A stretch of 64,000 bases of DNA from Marinobacterium marinum (GCF_013868415.1 NZ_JACEMT010000033.1:62001-126000); one strand, 5' to 3'; positions 1-10,263 are shown, counted from the first letter of the stretch. Program-made: numbers and translations. The notes: a model not told the origin generated them from the letters alone.

Positions 1-406
1 GTTCGCCATTAACACGGGGGATGTTCTGTTCCATTTGGCCCGCCGGGTGAGGATTCAAGGCCTGGCGTACTTCATTGACCACGCGCTTGATTTCAGCCCT
101 GTCTTCCGTGGCAAGTGCAGCCTCTACTGCATCAAAGTGCTCAGGTTTGAGCATGCCTCGCTGCGGGAACGTCAGCTGAAACATGGGATCATGTTCGGCA
201 TTATCCCAGTCAATCAGTTGCTCAATGACGTAATTGTTGACTCGAAATGGCAGAACGGATGCAACCACTTCCATCTCATGTCTGAGTTGGGAGGGAAGTC
301 GTTGCAACTGCGGAATCTGCTGCAGGTGGCGGGCGGTGAAAACTTTGAAAGCCGGTGCATCAGCGGCGGCAATTTGAACAGCATCAATGGGCGTATGTGA
401 ATTCAT
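1..406 (-). CDS. KamA-type radical SAM aminomutase family protein, N-terminal part only
   Basis: Reverse-strand gene whose 3' part lies beyond the left edge; 135 residues are visible. It begins MNSHTPIDAV at an ATG preceded by AGGGAG at good spacing. The visible part includes VLPFRVNNYVIEQLIDWDN, FQLTFPQRGML and ALNPHPAGQ, which read like the N-terminal region of lysine 2,3-aminomutase (KamA) family proteins. In that family a PLP and 4Fe-4S/SAM core moves an amino group between adjacent carbons. The CxxxCxxC cluster motif would lie in the missing part, so the radical SAM assignment rests on N-terminal resemblance only. Lysine aminomutase or an EpmB-like relative acting on elongation factor P are both possible; I favour the KamA branch. 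Confidence 0.6.
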   Translation of the reverse strand, partial: MNSHTPIDAVQIAAADAPAFKVFTARHLQQIPQLQRLPSQLRHEMEVVASVLPFRVNNYVIEQLIDWDNAEHDPMFQLTFPQRGMLKPEHFDAVEAALATEDRAEIKRVVNEVRQALNPHPAGQMEQNIPRVNGE

Positions 407-490
407 GAGCTCCCTTGTACAGGCCGGTTAGAAAAATGGCGGATCCCCAGTCTGGAGACGCTGTGTTCCAGAAAAATGAAAACGGGGCAC

Positions 491-661
491 TCAGGTAAGC
501 CGGGCAATACACGCCCTGATCGGGAAAGATGATTCGGAATCAACTCGAATTTGACACAGAATCCAGATAGCGAAAAGCAACAAACAGGGCAGGATCAAGC
601 CTGCAAAACCCGCGATTATCCGCCAAACCTCCCCAATAAACCTGAACGGTAAAGGCAGCAT
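491..661 (-). CDS. possible small single-pass membrane protein
   Basis: 56-codon reading frame starting MLPLPFRFIGEV, with AGGA just ahead of the ATG; a GTG six codons upstream is an alternative start. Residues 15-36 or so (IIAGFAGLILPCLLLFAIWIL) form one strongly hydrophobic segment. It lies after the membrane metalloprotease gene on the same strand, 39 bases downstream of its stop, so it could be the last gene of the recQ operon. I do not recognise a family, and a chance frame is quite possible. Confidence 0.3.
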   Translation of the reverse strand: MLPLPFRFIGEVWRIIAGFAGLILPCLLLFAIWILCQIRVDSESSFPIRACIARLT

Positions 662-700
662 TGTCCTACAGCGCCACACCGGGGGTCAAGAAAACGCAAC

Positions 701-1498
701 TCAGCGTTCTTCAGGTGGTACGGCCAGCCAGTTAATCTCTATGGCGGTTGCCGCCCCCACAGTGACCTGTTCCAGGTCAGGAGGCAGCAACGCCCAACCG
801 GGACTCACCTGCACCCGCCCTGCCATGATTTCAGCGCGGGTCTGCGGGTACAGCGGTGCCTGTGTCGGATCGGCAAACCCGTCAGGCCAAACCGGCTGAT
901 GGGTGTTCGAGTCATACTTGTCACTTGCACCCAGCGTATGCAGAAATTCATGTACGGCAACCATGTTGTTCTGCCGCTGAAAATCACTGCCGGCATAACC
1001 ATTGACCAGACCAATCATGCCCCGCTGCAGCCCCAGAGAGTGCCGTGGCGGCGTCAAGGTACTGCCGGGCAGGTAGTAGTTGATGAAGATCCGGGCATCC
1101 ACATGCGCGTCATGAGTCTCATGACGCCAGACCCACAATCGCATGCGCATTGACCACCAGATCGCATCCAGAATACTGGGCTGATCGGGAACCTGAGGCG
1201 GAGCCGCATGAATCTGAGGGGCCAGATTTACCCTTACCGGCTCCGCCAGGTCCAGATGATAGCGTTTGGCTTCACGCGCGAAAAAGCGCTCTATATCCGC
1301 AAAATGCTCTGGACCAAGTTGGTCAATATACGACTGGGTCAAGGGATGATAATCGGCATTGATCGGGTAAATCACCATGGTTACAGGCTCCCGCCACCAC
1401 GTCTCCGAGGCACGCCCCAGCCACACATTGACCAACAACAATGTCAGGATCATCAGCAATATTGCCTGAATGATTCGCAGCAGCAGGGTTTTCGTCAT
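701..1498 (-). CDS. membrane-anchored HExxH metalloprotease-like protein
   Basis: 265 residues. Residues 5-27 form an N-terminal hydrophobic anchor, so the rest probably lies in the periplasm. Near residue 183 the motif VHEFLHTLGASDKYD is visible. HEFLH is a zinc-binding HExxH, and the following Gly and Asp sit where metzincin-like peptidases (HExxHxxGxxH/D) put their third ligand region. This suggests a zinc peptidase, though the family is not one I can name and activity is inference. It starts 7 bases after the yqaA stop and is the third gene of the recQ-yqaA operon. It could also be a substrate-binding relic that keeps the fold without catalysis. Confidence 0.7.
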   Translation of the reverse strand: MTKTLLLRIIQAILLMILTLLLVNVWLGRASETWWREPVTMVIYPINADYHPLTQSYIDQLGPEHFADIERFFAREAKRYHLDLAEPVRVNLAPQIHAAPPQVPDQPSILDAIWWSMRMRLWVWRHETHDAHVDARIFINYYLPGSTLTPPRHSLGLQRGMIGLVNGYAGSDFQRQNNMVAVHEFLHTLGASDKYDSNTHQPVWPDGFADPTQAPLYPQTRAEIMAGRVQVSPGWALLPPDLEQVTVGAATAIEINWLAVPPEER

Positions 1499-1505
1499 GA
1501 CTCAC

Positions 1506-1931
1506 TCAGCCGGCCAGCCCGATAACGACAGCATAGCGCAATGATTTGCCCAGCGTAATCATGACCAGGCTGGCAACGAAACCGATCCTGAGCCAACCGG
1601 CTACCAGGCAGATAGGGTCCCCGATGATCGGTAGCCAAGCCAACAACAGCCCGAAGGGACCATAGCGCTCCAACCAGCGTTGCGCACGCCGATGCCGAGG
1701 GTTTTCCAACGACCGCAACGGATACCGACCGGCAATCCAGTACCCCATCCCCCAGGTCAAGAGACTGCCCAGCACATTCCCTGCCGTAGCACTGATCCAT
1801 AGCAGCCAAACCGAATGTGTGGCTTCAGTCACCAGCCAGGCCAAAAGCACTTCAGACCCACCTGGCAACAGAGTAGAGGAAATCAGGGCACTGAAAAAAA
1901 GCCCGAACGGACCCTGCAGGGCCTCACTCAC
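1506..1931 (-). CDS. yqaA: YqaA family membrane protein (SNARE-associated/DedA-related)
   Basis: 141 residues with several hydrophobic segments and the typical YqaA start region ([26 protein letters not shown]), followed by [19 protein letters not shown] and [27 protein letters not shown]. The family is related to DedA/VTT-domain proteins; some relatives act in lipid flipping, but the YqaA role is not established. The GTG start overlaps the recQ stop in a GTGA arrangement, so translation is probably coupled to recQ. Length matches the E. coli protein. Confidence 0.85.
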   Translation of the reverse strand: MSEALQGPFGLFFSALISSTLLPGGSEVLLAWLVTEATHSVWLLWISATAGNVLGSLLTWGMGYWIAGRYPLRSLENPRHRRAQRWLERYGPFGLLLAWLPIIGDPICLVAGWLRIGFVASLVMITLGKSLRYAVVIGLAG

Positions 1932-4060
1932 ATCTCCATACCTTGGCGAATACAGCGCAGCAGGCCATATTCATAGCGCCCTTCCAGGGTTTCATGCACC
2001 GATTTCAGCGAGTCGCCAAACTGTTGACGACAAAATCGAATGGTGTTTTCGATCTCTGTACGTTCACCTGCCGGCAGCTCAACCACCTCATCCACGCTGA
2101 TCATCTGCTGACGTATGCCCTGTGCCAAATGACCATAAATCACGTTGACCGACAATTTTTGCTGCCGTGCGACCTGTTCAACCGTCATGCCGCTGCGGTA
2201 CAGCAGCAGTGACTGCTCGGCTTGATAGCTGGCACTGTCATCCGGTACCGCATGCTCCTCGATCAAGTCCAGAAACGGCTGCCCATACAGCGTCAGCTTG
2301 CGCTCCCCCACGCCACTGAGGCGGCGCATCTGCTCGGCACTCATGGGGCGGTACAGCACCATCTCCATCAATGTGGCATCATGAAAAATGACATACGGCG
2401 GCACATCCTGCTCCTGCGCCAGCTGCTTGCGCAGGGCACGCAACGCTTCCCATAAACGGTTCTCGTCCGCGTCCAGGCGCTGTTGCGCCACTGCGCTGCG
2501 CCCCTTGCCACTCCCGGCAGTCGGCGCTTTCTGGCGCAGGTCACGCCGCAACTCCAGGCACTGCTCCCCCTTCAGCAAGGGGCGGCAGCTGTCACTCAGG
2601 TGCAGCACGCCAAAGCCTTGCGGATCAACATTAAGATAGCCCCGCGCCACCAGTTGGCGAAATACCGAGCGCCACTGCTGCTGATCCAGCTCTTTCCCGA
2701 TTCCCCAGACCGACAGTTGTTCATGACCACGCTGCCGCGTTTTATCACTCGACTGCCCCTGCAGGATATCAACCACATAATTCACCCCGTACTGTTGACC
2801 GCTCCGGTATACGGCCGACAATGCCTTCCGCGCCGCCTCGGTACCATCCCAGGTCGGTACGGGTTCCAGACAGGTATCGCAGTTGCCGCAGGGCTCATGC
2901 TCGGATTCACCAAAATACTCCAGCAACGCCTGCCGACGACAGCTGGTAATCTCGCACAGCCCCAGCATCGCCTCCAGCTTCTGCCGCTCGACCTGCTTTT
3001 GCGCATCCTCGGCGGTCGATCCTTCCAGCATTTGCCGCAAGAAAATCACGTCCTGAAGGCCATACACCATCCAGGCATCAGCCGGCAGGCCATCACGTCC
3101 GGCACGGCCGGTTTCCTGATAATAAGCCTCGATGGAGCGCGGCAGATCCAAGTGCGCAACAAAACGCACGTTAGGTTTATCAATGCCCATGCCAAAGGCA
3201 ATGGTGGCTACCATGATGACGGATTCTTCAGTCAGAAAACGGTGCTGGTTGTGCTGACGCAAGCGTGCATCCAGCCCGGCATGATAAGGCAAGGCATTGA
3301 AGCCTCGCTCACATAGCCAGGCGGCGGTTTCTTCTACCCGCTTGCGCGACAGACAGTACACGACTCCGACATCCTGCGGGTGTTCCTCGCGGATAAATCT
3401 GAGCAACTGTTCACGCGCCCGGTTTTTCTGGCCAATCCGATAACGGATATTCGGCCGGTCAAAACCACAGACAAATGCACGCGCATCATCAAGCTCCAGC
3501 CGATCCAGTATTTCCTGACGCGTCCGCGCGTCCGCCGTAGCGGTCAACGCGATGCGCGGCACACCCGGATAAAGGCTGCGCAGCACATTCAACTGCATGT
3601 ATTCAGGACGGAAATCATGGCCCCACTGCGACACACAGTGCGCCTCATCGATGGCAAACAGGGCCAGTTTGCTCTCGCTCAGCAACTGCTGGGTACGTGG
3701 CTGCTGCAAGCGTTCGGGCGCGACATACAGCAAATCCAGCTCACCGGAACGCAGCTGCCACTCGGTTTCCTGCAGGGCCTCCAGCGACATGGAGGAATTC
3801 AGACACCCCGCTCGTATCCCCAGCTGTGACAAGGCACTGACCTGATCCTGCATCAGCGCGATCAAGGGGGAAACCACAATTCCGCACCCTTCACGCACCA
3901 GCGCGGGCAACTGATAACACAACGACTTGCCGCCGCCGGTCGGCATAATAACCAGCGCATCACGGCCTTCTATCAGTGTTGCAACAACCTCATCCTGAGG
4001 CTGGCGGAAGGACTCGAAGCCGAAGACATCGGCGAGTATTTGTCGGGCGCGTTCAATCAT
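1928..4060 (-). CDS. recQ: ATP-dependent DNA helicase RecQ
   Basis: 710 residues from the ATG of [20 protein letters not shown]. In-frame upstream codons exist but match no RecQ N-terminus. 3'-5' superfamily 2 helicase that unwinds recombination and replication-fork structures. Walker A MPTGGGKS is at residues 39-46 and DEAH at 138-141, followed by the aromatic-rich loop [14 protein letters not shown] four-cysteine zinc site lies in CEITSCRR...CGNCDTC, then the RQC winged helix, then an HRDC domain ([15 protein letters not shown]). About 100 further residues include a helix-turn-helix ([21 protein letters not shown]), making it longer than E. coli RecQ (609); such HTH_40-type tails occur in other RecQ proteins. 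First gene of the recQ-yqaA-metalloprotease operon. Confidence 0.97.
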   Translation of the reverse strand: MIERARQILADVFGFESFRQPQDEVVATLIEGRDALVIMPTGGGKSLCYQLPALVREGCGIVVSPLIALMQDQVSALSQLGIRAGCLNSSMSLEALQETEWQLRSGELDLLYVAPERLQQPRTQQLLSESKLALFAIDEAHCVSQWGHDFRPEYMQLNVLRSLYPGVPRIALTATADARTRQEILDRLELDDARAFVCGFDRPNIRYRIGQKNRAREQLLRFIREEHPQDVGVVYCLSRKRVEETAAWLCERGFNALPYHAGLDARLRQHNQHRFLTEESVIMVATIAFGMGIDKPNVRFVAHLDLPRSIEAYYQETGRAGRDGLPADAWMVYGLQDVIFLRQMLEGSTAEDAQKQVERQKLEAMLGLCEITSCRRQALLEYFGESEHEPCGNCDTCLEPVPTWDGTEAARKALSAVYRSGQQYGVNYVVDILQGQSSDKTRQRGHEQLSVWGIGKELDQQQWRSVFRQLVARGYLNVDPQGFGVLHLSDSCRPLLKGEQCLELRRDLRQKAPTAGSGKGRSAVAQQRLDADENRLWEALRALRKQLAQEQDVPPYVIFHDATLMEMVLYRPMSAEQMRRLSGVGERKLTLYGQPFLDLIEEHAVPDDSASYQAEQSLLLYRSGMTVEQVARQQKLSVNVIYGHLAQGIRQQMISVDEVVELPAGERTEIENTIRFCRQQFGDSLKSVHETLEGRYEYGLLRCIRQGMEM

Positions 4061-4168
4061 GTGCGATATTATCCGTGATCCCCCACATGAAGTCATCCCG
4101 CAACCATATCCCTGTACGCTGCTTCGGGGTAGAATCACTTTTGTTTCCTTCGTTGCGGATATGCTGCC

Positions 4169-4747
4169 ATGACTGCCAATATTGCCCTCATCACAGAAGA
4201 AGAACTGGATCATCTGGAAGAGTTTCTGTTTTCACCAGCGGTTTCCGACGAAGCGCTGGACCTGATCGGAGCCCACGGTTTCCTCTGCGCGCTGAACATC
4301 AGCCCCAAAACGGTCACCGAGGCCGAGTGGCTGGAGCAGCTTTTTGATGGCGAGCCCGAATGGCGTTCAGCCGCCGAAAAAGACACCATTATCGAACTGC
4401 TGCGCAAGCTTTACCGTACCATCGGCAATGACCTCTATAACGATCAGGAAATTCTGCTGCCCTGCGAGCTGAGCCTGGAAGCCGAAGACGACGAAGACGC
4501 CACGGAGCTGACCACCTGGGCACAGTCATTCATGGAGGGCGTGTTCCTGCATGAGGAAGAGTGGTTTGGCCAGGACGAGGAAACCGTTGCCGGTCTGCTG
4601 CTTCCCGTTATGGTCGCGTCAGACCTGTTCGAAGACGAGGACGTGCGTGAGATCAGCCAGGATCGCGCCCTGCGTGAAGAGATGTGCGTTCAGATTCCTG
4701 AAGTTCTGGTTGACCTGTACCTGCATTTCCACGCACCTGACAAGTAA
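4169..4747 (+). CDS. YecA/YgfB family (UPF0149) protein
   Basis: 192 residues, very acidic. The start [42 protein letters not shown] has the conserved N-terminal helix pair of UPF0149 proteins, and [17 protein letters not shown] is the second conserved block. The C-terminal SEC-C zinc motif of true YecA is absent, so it is nearer the short YecA-like branch. The function of the family is not established. It is divergent from recQ, with about 108 bases between the two starts that must hold both promoters. Confidence 0.8.
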   Translation: MTANIALITEEELDHLEEFLFSPAVSDEALDLIGAHGFLCALNISPKTVTEAEWLEQLFDGEPEWRSAAEKDTIIELLRKLYRTIGNDLYNDQEILLPCELSLEAEDDEDATELTTWAQSFMEGVFLHEEEWFGQDEETVAGLLLPVMVASDLFEDEDVREISQDRALREEMCVQIPEVLVDLYLHFHAPDK

Positions 4748-4763
4748 TTTTCAGGCCCGGAAG

Positions 4764-4786
4764 GCGGCCATGCCCTGCATGGCCGC
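4764..4786. terminator. hairpin between convergent yecA-like and slyB-like genes
   Basis: Perfect 9-bp stem GCGGCCATG / CATGGCCGC with a 5-base loop (CCCTG), placed between the stops of two convergent genes. There is no clear T-run on either side, so it may block RNA 3' decay or act as a weak bidirectional terminator. Confidence 0.55.
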
Positions 4787-4794
4787 GGCCCCGG

Positions 4795-5265
4795 TCAGTA
4801 GGACACTTTACGGGAGCGTCCCTGGCCCAGTACGCGAATACGATCACCCGGCTGGAAGAAACGTCCGTTTTCAACTTCCTGCACAACAGACAGCACACCA
4901 CCGTCGTCCAGACGGATAGTAATTTCCTGCCCCTGACGCTCTGTTGCCGACTTTTCGATATGCTGACCAGCCACACCACCGGCCACTGCGCCCACCACCG
5001 TCGCCAATGTACGGCCAGTACCGCCACCGATATGGCTACCGGCAATGCCCCCCACAACTGCACCAGTGCCGCTGCCTACGACACCGTCGGTCCGGCCTTC
5101 GATACGAACCGGCGTCACGGACTCGACAATCCCGTACTGAACACTCTGAGCCTTGCCCACCTGGTCACGGCTGTACGTATTACCGGTCAATCCCTGTTGC
5201 GCACAACCGCCCAGAAGCGTAACGGTTGACAATGCGATCACTGCAATTGTTTTATTCATATCCAT
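4795..5265 (-). CDS. slyB: SlyB-like glycine-zipper outer-membrane lipoprotein
   Basis: 156 residues. The signal peptide ends in a lipobox LLGGC around residue 21, so the mature protein is probably a lipoprotein. The central GTGAVVGGIAGSHIGGG and TVVGAVAGGVAGQHIE segments are the glycine-zipper repeats of the SlyB/PcP family (Rick_17kDa type), followed by a small beta-rich C-terminus (GQEITIRLDDGG...). SlyB proteins stabilise outer-membrane proteins and answer to envelope stress in model species. The start lies 4 bases after the cls stop, so it is last in the exporter-cls-slyB run. A second in-frame ATG two codons later is equally possible. Confidence 0.8.
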   Translation of the reverse strand: MDMNKTIAVIALSTVTLLGGCAQQGLTGNTYSRDQVGKAQSVQYGIVESVTPVRIEGRTDGVVGSGTGAVVGGIAGSHIGGGTGRTLATVVGAVAGGVAGQHIEKSATERQGQEITIRLDDGGVLSVVQEVENGRFFQPGDRIRVLGQGRSRKVSY

Positions 5266-5269
5266 AACT

Positions 5270-6385
5270 CTATTTGATTTTCAAAACCAGCTGACTGATC
5301 AACGCCCAAATCAGCTCCTTGAGTTTGCGATGCCAGGGCCGCTTCGACCACTCATCGGCGGTCATTTCAGCACATTGCTCAAGATCCGCCAACATCAAGC
5401 GTTCAACTTGTTCGGTCATTTCAGGCTCGATCACTTCCACATTGGCCTCCAGGTTCCAGCGCAGATTCCAGTGATCCAGGTTACACGACCCCAGCGATAC
5501 CCAGTCGTCCACCAGCCCCACCTTGGCATGCAGAAAGCGCGGCTGGTATTCATAAATACGCACACCGGCATTCAGCAAGCGACGATAATAACGCTTTGAC
5601 GCATGATATACCCAAAACTGATCGGTGTAAGGGCCGGCCACCAGCATACGCACATCCACGCCGCGCCGCGCCGCACGCCTCAGGGCAGAGCGAATGGAAA
5701 ACGATGGCATGAAATACGCGGTTGCCAGCCAAACCCGATCATTGGCGCCGTTCACATGATTCAGAAAAGCAACCTTGATGTCCTGCTGATACAGCCCCTG
5801 TACGGTTGTCACCCGCATTAACGCCTGTCCTCGCTCAGGCTGCGGCGAGGGCGGTGGTAGCTGGCGAGCGGTACAACGTAGCCACAGGCGGTTATACAGA
5901 CTGATCAAGTCTGCCACGACCGGCCCTTCGATTCGGCACATGATTTCATGCCAGGGACAGCCCGGTCGCTCCGACAGCCAATATTCGTCCGACAGCCCCG
6001 TGCCACCGATAAAGGCAAGGCGCTCGTCAATCAGCATCAGTTTGCGGTGGTCTCGCGCAAAATTGCGTGTCAGCTTGCTCAGCTGCAGCGGATTATAAAC
6101 AACCAGTTGCACACCAGCCGCTTCCAGACGCTGTCGATCCGCCCGGCTCAAGTGCCGACCGCCAAAGCCATCAACAATCAAACGCACGGAGACACCACGC
6201 CGAACAGCATCCGCCAGCGCCTGGGAAAAGCGGTCCATGATTTTGCCGGAAATCACCAGATAGAACTCCAGCAACAGACTGGACTCGGCCTGCTCTATCG
6301 CCTTCAGCATGGCGGGAAAAAAGTTTTCGCCGTCCACCATCAGCTCGATCCGGTTACCACCCTGCCAATTGAAGCGCTGCCGCAT
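5270..6385 (-). CDS. cardiolipin synthase / phospholipase D-like protein (ClsB type)
   Basis: 371 residues with two HKD-type phospholipase D motifs: HRKLMLID at 113-120, followed by FIGGTGLSDEYW, and HAKVGLVDDW from residue 285, followed by SLGSCNLDHWNLRWNLEANV. No N-terminal transmembrane pair is seen, which fits the ClsB (YbhO) branch rather than ClsA. The family joins two phosphatidylglycerols, or phosphatidylglycerol plus another phospholipid, to cardiolipin at the inner membrane. It begins 17 bases after the ABC exporter stop, so the two are probably co-transcribed. Exact substrate not determinable here. Confidence 0.85.
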   Translation of the reverse strand: MRQRFNWQGGNRIELMVDGENFFPAMLKAIEQAESSLLLEFYLVISGKIMDRFSQALADAVRRGVSVRLIVDGFGGRHLSRADRQRLEAAGVQLVVYNPLQLSKLTRNFARDHRKLMLIDERLAFIGGTGLSDEYWLSERPGCPWHEIMCRIEGPVVADLISLYNRLWLRCTARQLPPPSPQPERGQALMRVTTVQGLYQQDIKVAFLNHVNGANDRVWLATAYFMPSFSIRSALRRAARRGVDVRMLVAGPYTDQFWVYHASKRYYRRLLNAGVRIYEYQPRFLHAKVGLVDDWVSLGSCNLDHWNLRWNLEANVEVIEPEMTEQVERLMLADLEQCAEMTADEWSKRPWHRKLKELIWALISQLVLKIK

Positions 6386-6402
6386 ATGCCGAATGCTTAC
6401 CT

Positions 6403-8196
6403 CTATACTTGCCGCTGGCCATACAGCCGAGCATATAACCCCTGCTGATCCAGCAATTCATCGTGACTCCCCTGCTCGCTGATATGCCCATCCTCGAACA
6501 CGTAGACCCTGTCAGCCTGCTTTACCGCGCTCAACCGGTGCGCCACGATGATTGTGGTGCGTCCCTGCAAAAAGCCAGACATGGCCTGATGCAAGGCAGA
6601 CTCGGTCTGGGTATCCAGCGCCGATGTAGCCTCGTCCAGCACCACTACCGCAGGATCGGACAACACCATGCGCGCAATGGCCAGCCGCTGCCGCTGCCCG
6701 CCGGACAAGCGCACGCCCTGTCGCCCGACCATTGTAGCCAGGCCGTGTTCCAACCCCATGACAAAAGACTTCAGCTGTGCCACTTCCAGCGCATCCCAAA
6801 GCTGCCGATCGGCAAAAGAGCGCCCCATGGCCAGGTTGTCACGCACGGTGCCATTAAACAGTGCCGGCTGCTGCAAAACGGTCGCCACATGCTCGCGTAC
6901 CTGTTCCAGCCCAATGCGCTGCACGGGCACTCCGTCAAAGCAGATTTCCCCTTTTCGTGCCGGATAAAGCCCAAGCAGCACCTGCACAAGCGTGGACTTG
7001 CCGCCGCCACTGGCCCCCACCAACGCCACTTTTTGACCGGCCGGAATATCCAGCGAGATCCCACGCAAGACATCCTGATCCGGGAAATAGCCAAAATGCA
7101 CGTCACGCAAACTGATCCCGACACTCTTGCGGCCTGCAAACGGGTCTTGCAGTTGCGGATAGCGGGGCTCCTGATTCAGATCCATCAAACGATTGACCCT
7201 TTCCAGCGCCGCACGTGCTCCGAACCAGGCATACTGCATGCCCAGCACCTCCTGCACCGGCCCCATCATGAACCAGAGGTAACCGAACACGGCCATCATC
7301 TGACCCACCGACAGATCTGAGAACACCACCATCAACATGGATACGGCGCGAAACAGATCAACCCCGATCATGAACAGCATGAAACTGAAACGACTGGCCG
7401 CATCCGAACGCCATTCATAACTGGTCGAGTGATCACGCACTTCCCGTGCCCGCTCCGTCAGCTGCATCAGATAATGCTGCTCCCGGTTGGATGCCCGGAT
7501 TTGCTGGATGGCGTCCAGCGTCTCGGTCAGCGCCGACTGAAACAGCTCGTAAGCCGAGTTCTCCCTTGCCTTCAAATGCTTGACCTTTTTGCCCACCATC
7601 ATAGTCAACCAGATCACGAAGGGATTCAGAAACAGGATGAACAAGGCCAACTGCCAGTGCATCCAAAGCAGAATGATTGCCGTGCCCACAATCGACAACA
7701 GCGCCACCAGAAACCGGCTGACCGAACTGCCGACGAAGCGGTCCACCGTATCCAGATCGGTTACAAAATGAGACGCGACCCCGCCACTGCCCAGTGTTTC
7801 ATATTCCGCCATCGAAATACGCTGCAGACGCTCCAGCAGTCCGGCCCGAATGCGGTAGATGATATCCTTGGAGATAATGGTGAACTGGCGCGCCTGCAGC
7901 ACGTTAAGCCCCTGCGACAATAGCCGCAACACGACCGTCAGCAGCAGCACCGCCCCGATATACAATGACGGCCCCTGCCAGTCGGCGGGAAAGATCCGCT
8001 CCACACTCGCTACAACCACACCAGGCTGCTCCAGCAGGACCTCATCCACCAGAAGCGGCATCAACAGCGGCAGGGGCACACTCAGGATTGCAGCTCCAAC
8101 CGCAATCAGGTTAGCCAGGACCAACTGACGCTTGTGCTCCAAAGCGATATTGAAGATATACCGCCAGGTATAGCGGGGAGGCGTGGAAGGTGACAC
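6403..8196 (-). CDS. ABC exporter, fused permease and ATPase (MsbA/multidrug type)
   Basis: 597 residues, GTG start with AAGGAG 6 bases upstream. Residues 1-330 are a six-helix ABC_membrane domain. Residues 360-597 are the ATPase: Walker A GASGGGKST at 394-402, signature LSGGQRQRLAIARMVL, Walker B VVVLDEATSALD and switch H in IIVAHRLSAV. A half-transporter of this layout acts as a homodimer and exports lipids, drugs or peptides. Beside a cardiolipin synthase gene a lipid substrate is attractive, but that is inference. It is not clearly MsbA itself, since lpxK is not adjacent. Confidence 0.9.
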   Translation of the reverse strand: MSPSTPPRYTWRYIFNIALEHKRQLVLANLIAVGAAILSVPLPLLMPLLVDEVLLEQPGVVVASVERIFPADWQGPSLYIGAVLLLTVVLRLLSQGLNVLQARQFTIISKDIIYRIRAGLLERLQRISMAEYETLGSGGVASHFVTDLDTVDRFVGSSVSRFLVALLSIVGTAIILLWMHWQLALFILFLNPFVIWLTMMVGKKVKHLKARENSAYELFQSALTETLDAIQQIRASNREQHYLMQLTERAREVRDHSTSYEWRSDAASRFSFMLFMIGVDLFRAVSMLMVVFSDLSVGQMMAVFGYLWFMMGPVQEVLGMQYAWFGARAALERVNRLMDLNQEPRYPQLQDPFAGRKSVGISLRDVHFGYFPDQDVLRGISLDIPAGQKVALVGASGGGKSTLVQVLLGLYPARKGEICFDGVPVQRIGLEQVREHVATVLQQPALFNGTVRDNLAMGRSFADRQLWDALEVAQLKSFVMGLEHGLATMVGRQGVRLSGGQRQRLAIARMVLSDPAVVVLDEATSALDTQTESALHQAMSGFLQGRTTIIVAHRLSAVKQADRVYVFEDGHISEQGSHDELLDQQGLYARLYGQRQV

Positions 8197-8370
8197 CCGA
8201 AACTCCTTTATATGCGAGAAAATTCAGACACTCTGCGCGCCTGATTCCTTCAATGTACGCCAGCCCTGAGCAGAAAAACACCCACGGTTGTTGTGCCCTC
8301 GCTCTTTCACTATGCTGCAAAGCTGAACCCCTGTTCTGACACCTTGCACAACCGATCGGAAACTTCGCCC

Positions 8371-8892
8371 ATGAACGCCACCCTGATCATTCCGGCAACC
8401 CCCATTGGCCCCCTGACCCTTCAGGCTGATGCGACAGGCCTGTGTCGCATCGACTTCGGACGAAGCCAAACACCTACTCCAAACACCGATGAACACCCCG
8501 TTCTGGAACAAGCGGCCGAACAGCTCCGGGCCTACTTTGCCGGCACCCTCACCCGCTTCCAGCTTCCTCTTTCATTGATCGGCACTCCGTTTCAACAAGC
8601 CGTCTGGCAAGCCTTGCAGGCCATTCCCTACGGCCAGGTCTGCAGCTATGCCGATATCGCTCAAGCCGTCGGTCGCCCCAAAGCCTTTCGCGCCGTCGGC
8701 ATGGCCAACAACCGCAACCCTCTCCCGATCATCGTACCCTGCCACCGCGTCGTAGGCGCTTCGGGCATGCTGGTCGGATACGGTGGCGGACTTGCAACCA
8801 AAGTCCATTTACTGGAGCTGGAGCAGGTACCGCTGACAACTGCGGCCGAACTCGAGCGGTACAGGGTCATTCAAACCGGCAATACACCTTAG
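8371..8892 (+). CDS. ogt: methylated-DNA--protein-cysteine methyltransferase
   Basis: 173 residues from MNATLIIPATPIGPL; an earlier in-frame start would add a non-homologous extension. Suicide enzyme that moves the methyl group of O6-methylguanine onto its own cysteine. The active site PCHRVV carries Cys124; YGQVCSYADIAQAVGRPKAFRAVGMANNRNP is the DNA-binding helix and conserved Asn hinge, and GYGGGLATKVHLLELE follows. An N-terminal Ada-type domain is absent, so this is the Ogt form. aroA follows 72 bases downstream. Confidence 0.93.
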   Translation: MNATLIIPATPIGPLTLQADATGLCRIDFGRSQTPTPNTDEHPVLEQAAEQLRAYFAGTLTRFQLPLSLIGTPFQQAVWQALQAIPYGQVCSYADIAQAVGRPKAFRAVGMANNRNPLPIIVPCHRVVGASGMLVGYGGGLATKVHLLELEQVPLTTAAELERYRVIQTGNTP

Positions 8893-8964
8893 GAGACTCG
8901 ACCTTGGCAGCAATTAGCGGTAGCTTATGCCCCCCACGACCTGCGTAGAGTGAAGCTGCTATCC

Positions 8965-10245
8965 ATGGATACCCTGACCCTGCAACCGCTGGCCCACGCC
9001 AACGGCGAAGTTCAGATTCCGGGCTCCAAGAGCCTGTCCAACCGAATTCTTCTGCTCGCGGCCCTGGCCGAAGGCACAACCCGTATTACCAACCTGCTCG
9101 ACAGCGATGATGTCCGCCATATGCTGAATGCTCTGCAGGCACTGGGCGTACGCTACACCCTGGCAAACGATCGCCGCAGCTGCGAACTGGAAGGACGGGG
9201 ACAGGCATTTGCCGCCGAGCAGGCACTGGAACTGTTTCTGGGCAACGCAGGTACCGCCATGCGCCCGCTGTGCGCCGCATTGTGCGCCAGCCGCGGGAGC
9301 TTTACCCTGACCGGCGAACCGCGCATGTACGAACGCCCCATCGCGGATCTGGTCGATGCCCTGAACCCTCTGGGAGCCGACATCACCTACCTGGGCGAAC
9401 CCGGGTTTCCGCCACTGCGCATCAATGCCAATGGCCTGAGCGGTGGCGAGGTGTCAATCAAGGGCAACATTTCCAGCCAGTTTCTGACCGCACTGCTGAT
9501 GAGCGCTCCCCTTGCCGAAGGCGACCTGATCATCAACGTGGAAGGTGAGCTGGTATCCAAACCCTATATCGACATCACGTTACACAGCATGGCGCTGTTC
9601 GGAGTAAGGGTCGAAAACCAGGACTATCAACGCTTCATCATCAAGGCCGGACAAACATACCGTTCACCGGGTGAAGTCATGGTGGAAGGCGACGCCTCCT
9701 CGGCCTCATACTTCCTTGCGGCTGCCGCAATCGCTGGCGGTACCGTCCGCGTTTATGGCGTGGGAGCCGACAGCGTCCAGGGTGACAAGGCATTTGCCGA
9801 AGTACTCGGAGCCATGGGTGCCCAGGTCAGCTACGGACCGACCTGGATTGAAGTCAGCCGGGGAGAGCTCAAGGGTGTGGACCTGGATTTGAATGCGATC
9901 CCTGATGCGGCCATGACCATTGCGACCACGGCACTGTTTGCCGAAGGCCCTACGGCAATCCGTAATGTATACAACTGGCGAGTCAAGGAAACCGACCGTC
10001 TGAGCGCCATGGCAACCGAACTGCGCAAGGTGGGAGCGGATGTCGTCGAAGGCGAGGATTTCATCGAAATCACTCCGCCGAGCGAGATTCGAAGTGCCGC
10101 TATCGACACCTATGATGACCACCGCATGGCCATGTGCTTTTCACTGGCCGCCTTTGGCAAGGCACCTGTTACCATCAACGATCCGGGCTGCACACGCAAG
10201 ACCTTCCCTGAGTATTTCGATCTGTTTGCGTCAATTACGCGCTGA
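8965..10245 (+). CDS. aroA: 3-phosphoshikimate 1-carboxyvinyltransferase (EPSP synthase)
   Basis: 426 residues from [22 protein letters not shown]; a GTG five codons upstream is less likely because the E. coli protein aligns from this ATG. Joins shikimate 3-phosphate and phosphoenolpyruvate in the sixth chorismate step. It is the class I, enterobacterial form: [22 protein letters not shown] (PEP loop with the Gly found in glyphosate-sensitive enzymes), [27 protein letters not shown] and [13 protein letters not shown] are intact. Its usual partners cmk and rpsA are not next to it; the neighbour here is ogt. Confidence 0.97.
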   Translation: MDTLTLQPLAHANGEVQIPGSKSLSNRILLLAALAEGTTRITNLLDSDDVRHMLNALQALGVRYTLANDRRSCELEGRGQAFAAEQALELFLGNAGTAMRPLCAALCASRGSFTLTGEPRMYERPIADLVDALNPLGADITYLGEPGFPPLRINANGLSGGEVSIKGNISSQFLTALLMSAPLAEGDLIINVEGELVSKPYIDITLHSMALFGVRVENQDYQRFIIKAGQTYRSPGEVMVEGDASSASYFLAAAAIAGGTVRVYGVGADSVQGDKAFAEVLGAMGAQVSYGPTWIEVSRGELKGVDLDLNAIPDAAMTIATTALFAEGPTAIRNVYNWRVKETDRLSAMATELRKVGADVVEGEDFIEITPPSEIRSAAIDTYDDHRMAMCFSLAAFGKAPVTINDPGCTRKTFPEYFDLFASITR

Positions 10246-10263
10246 CCGCAAGACATGGCCCGC

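Noticed and set aside
35-400. 121-codon + strand frame at the left edge
   Set aside because: It is the reverse of the KamA-type gene, which has the better start, ribosome site and family match.
2483-3316. 277-codon + strand frame
   Set aside because: Antisense to recQ; no domain and no ribosome site of note.
6463-7320. 285-codon + strand frame
   Set aside because: Antisense to the ABC exporter gene.
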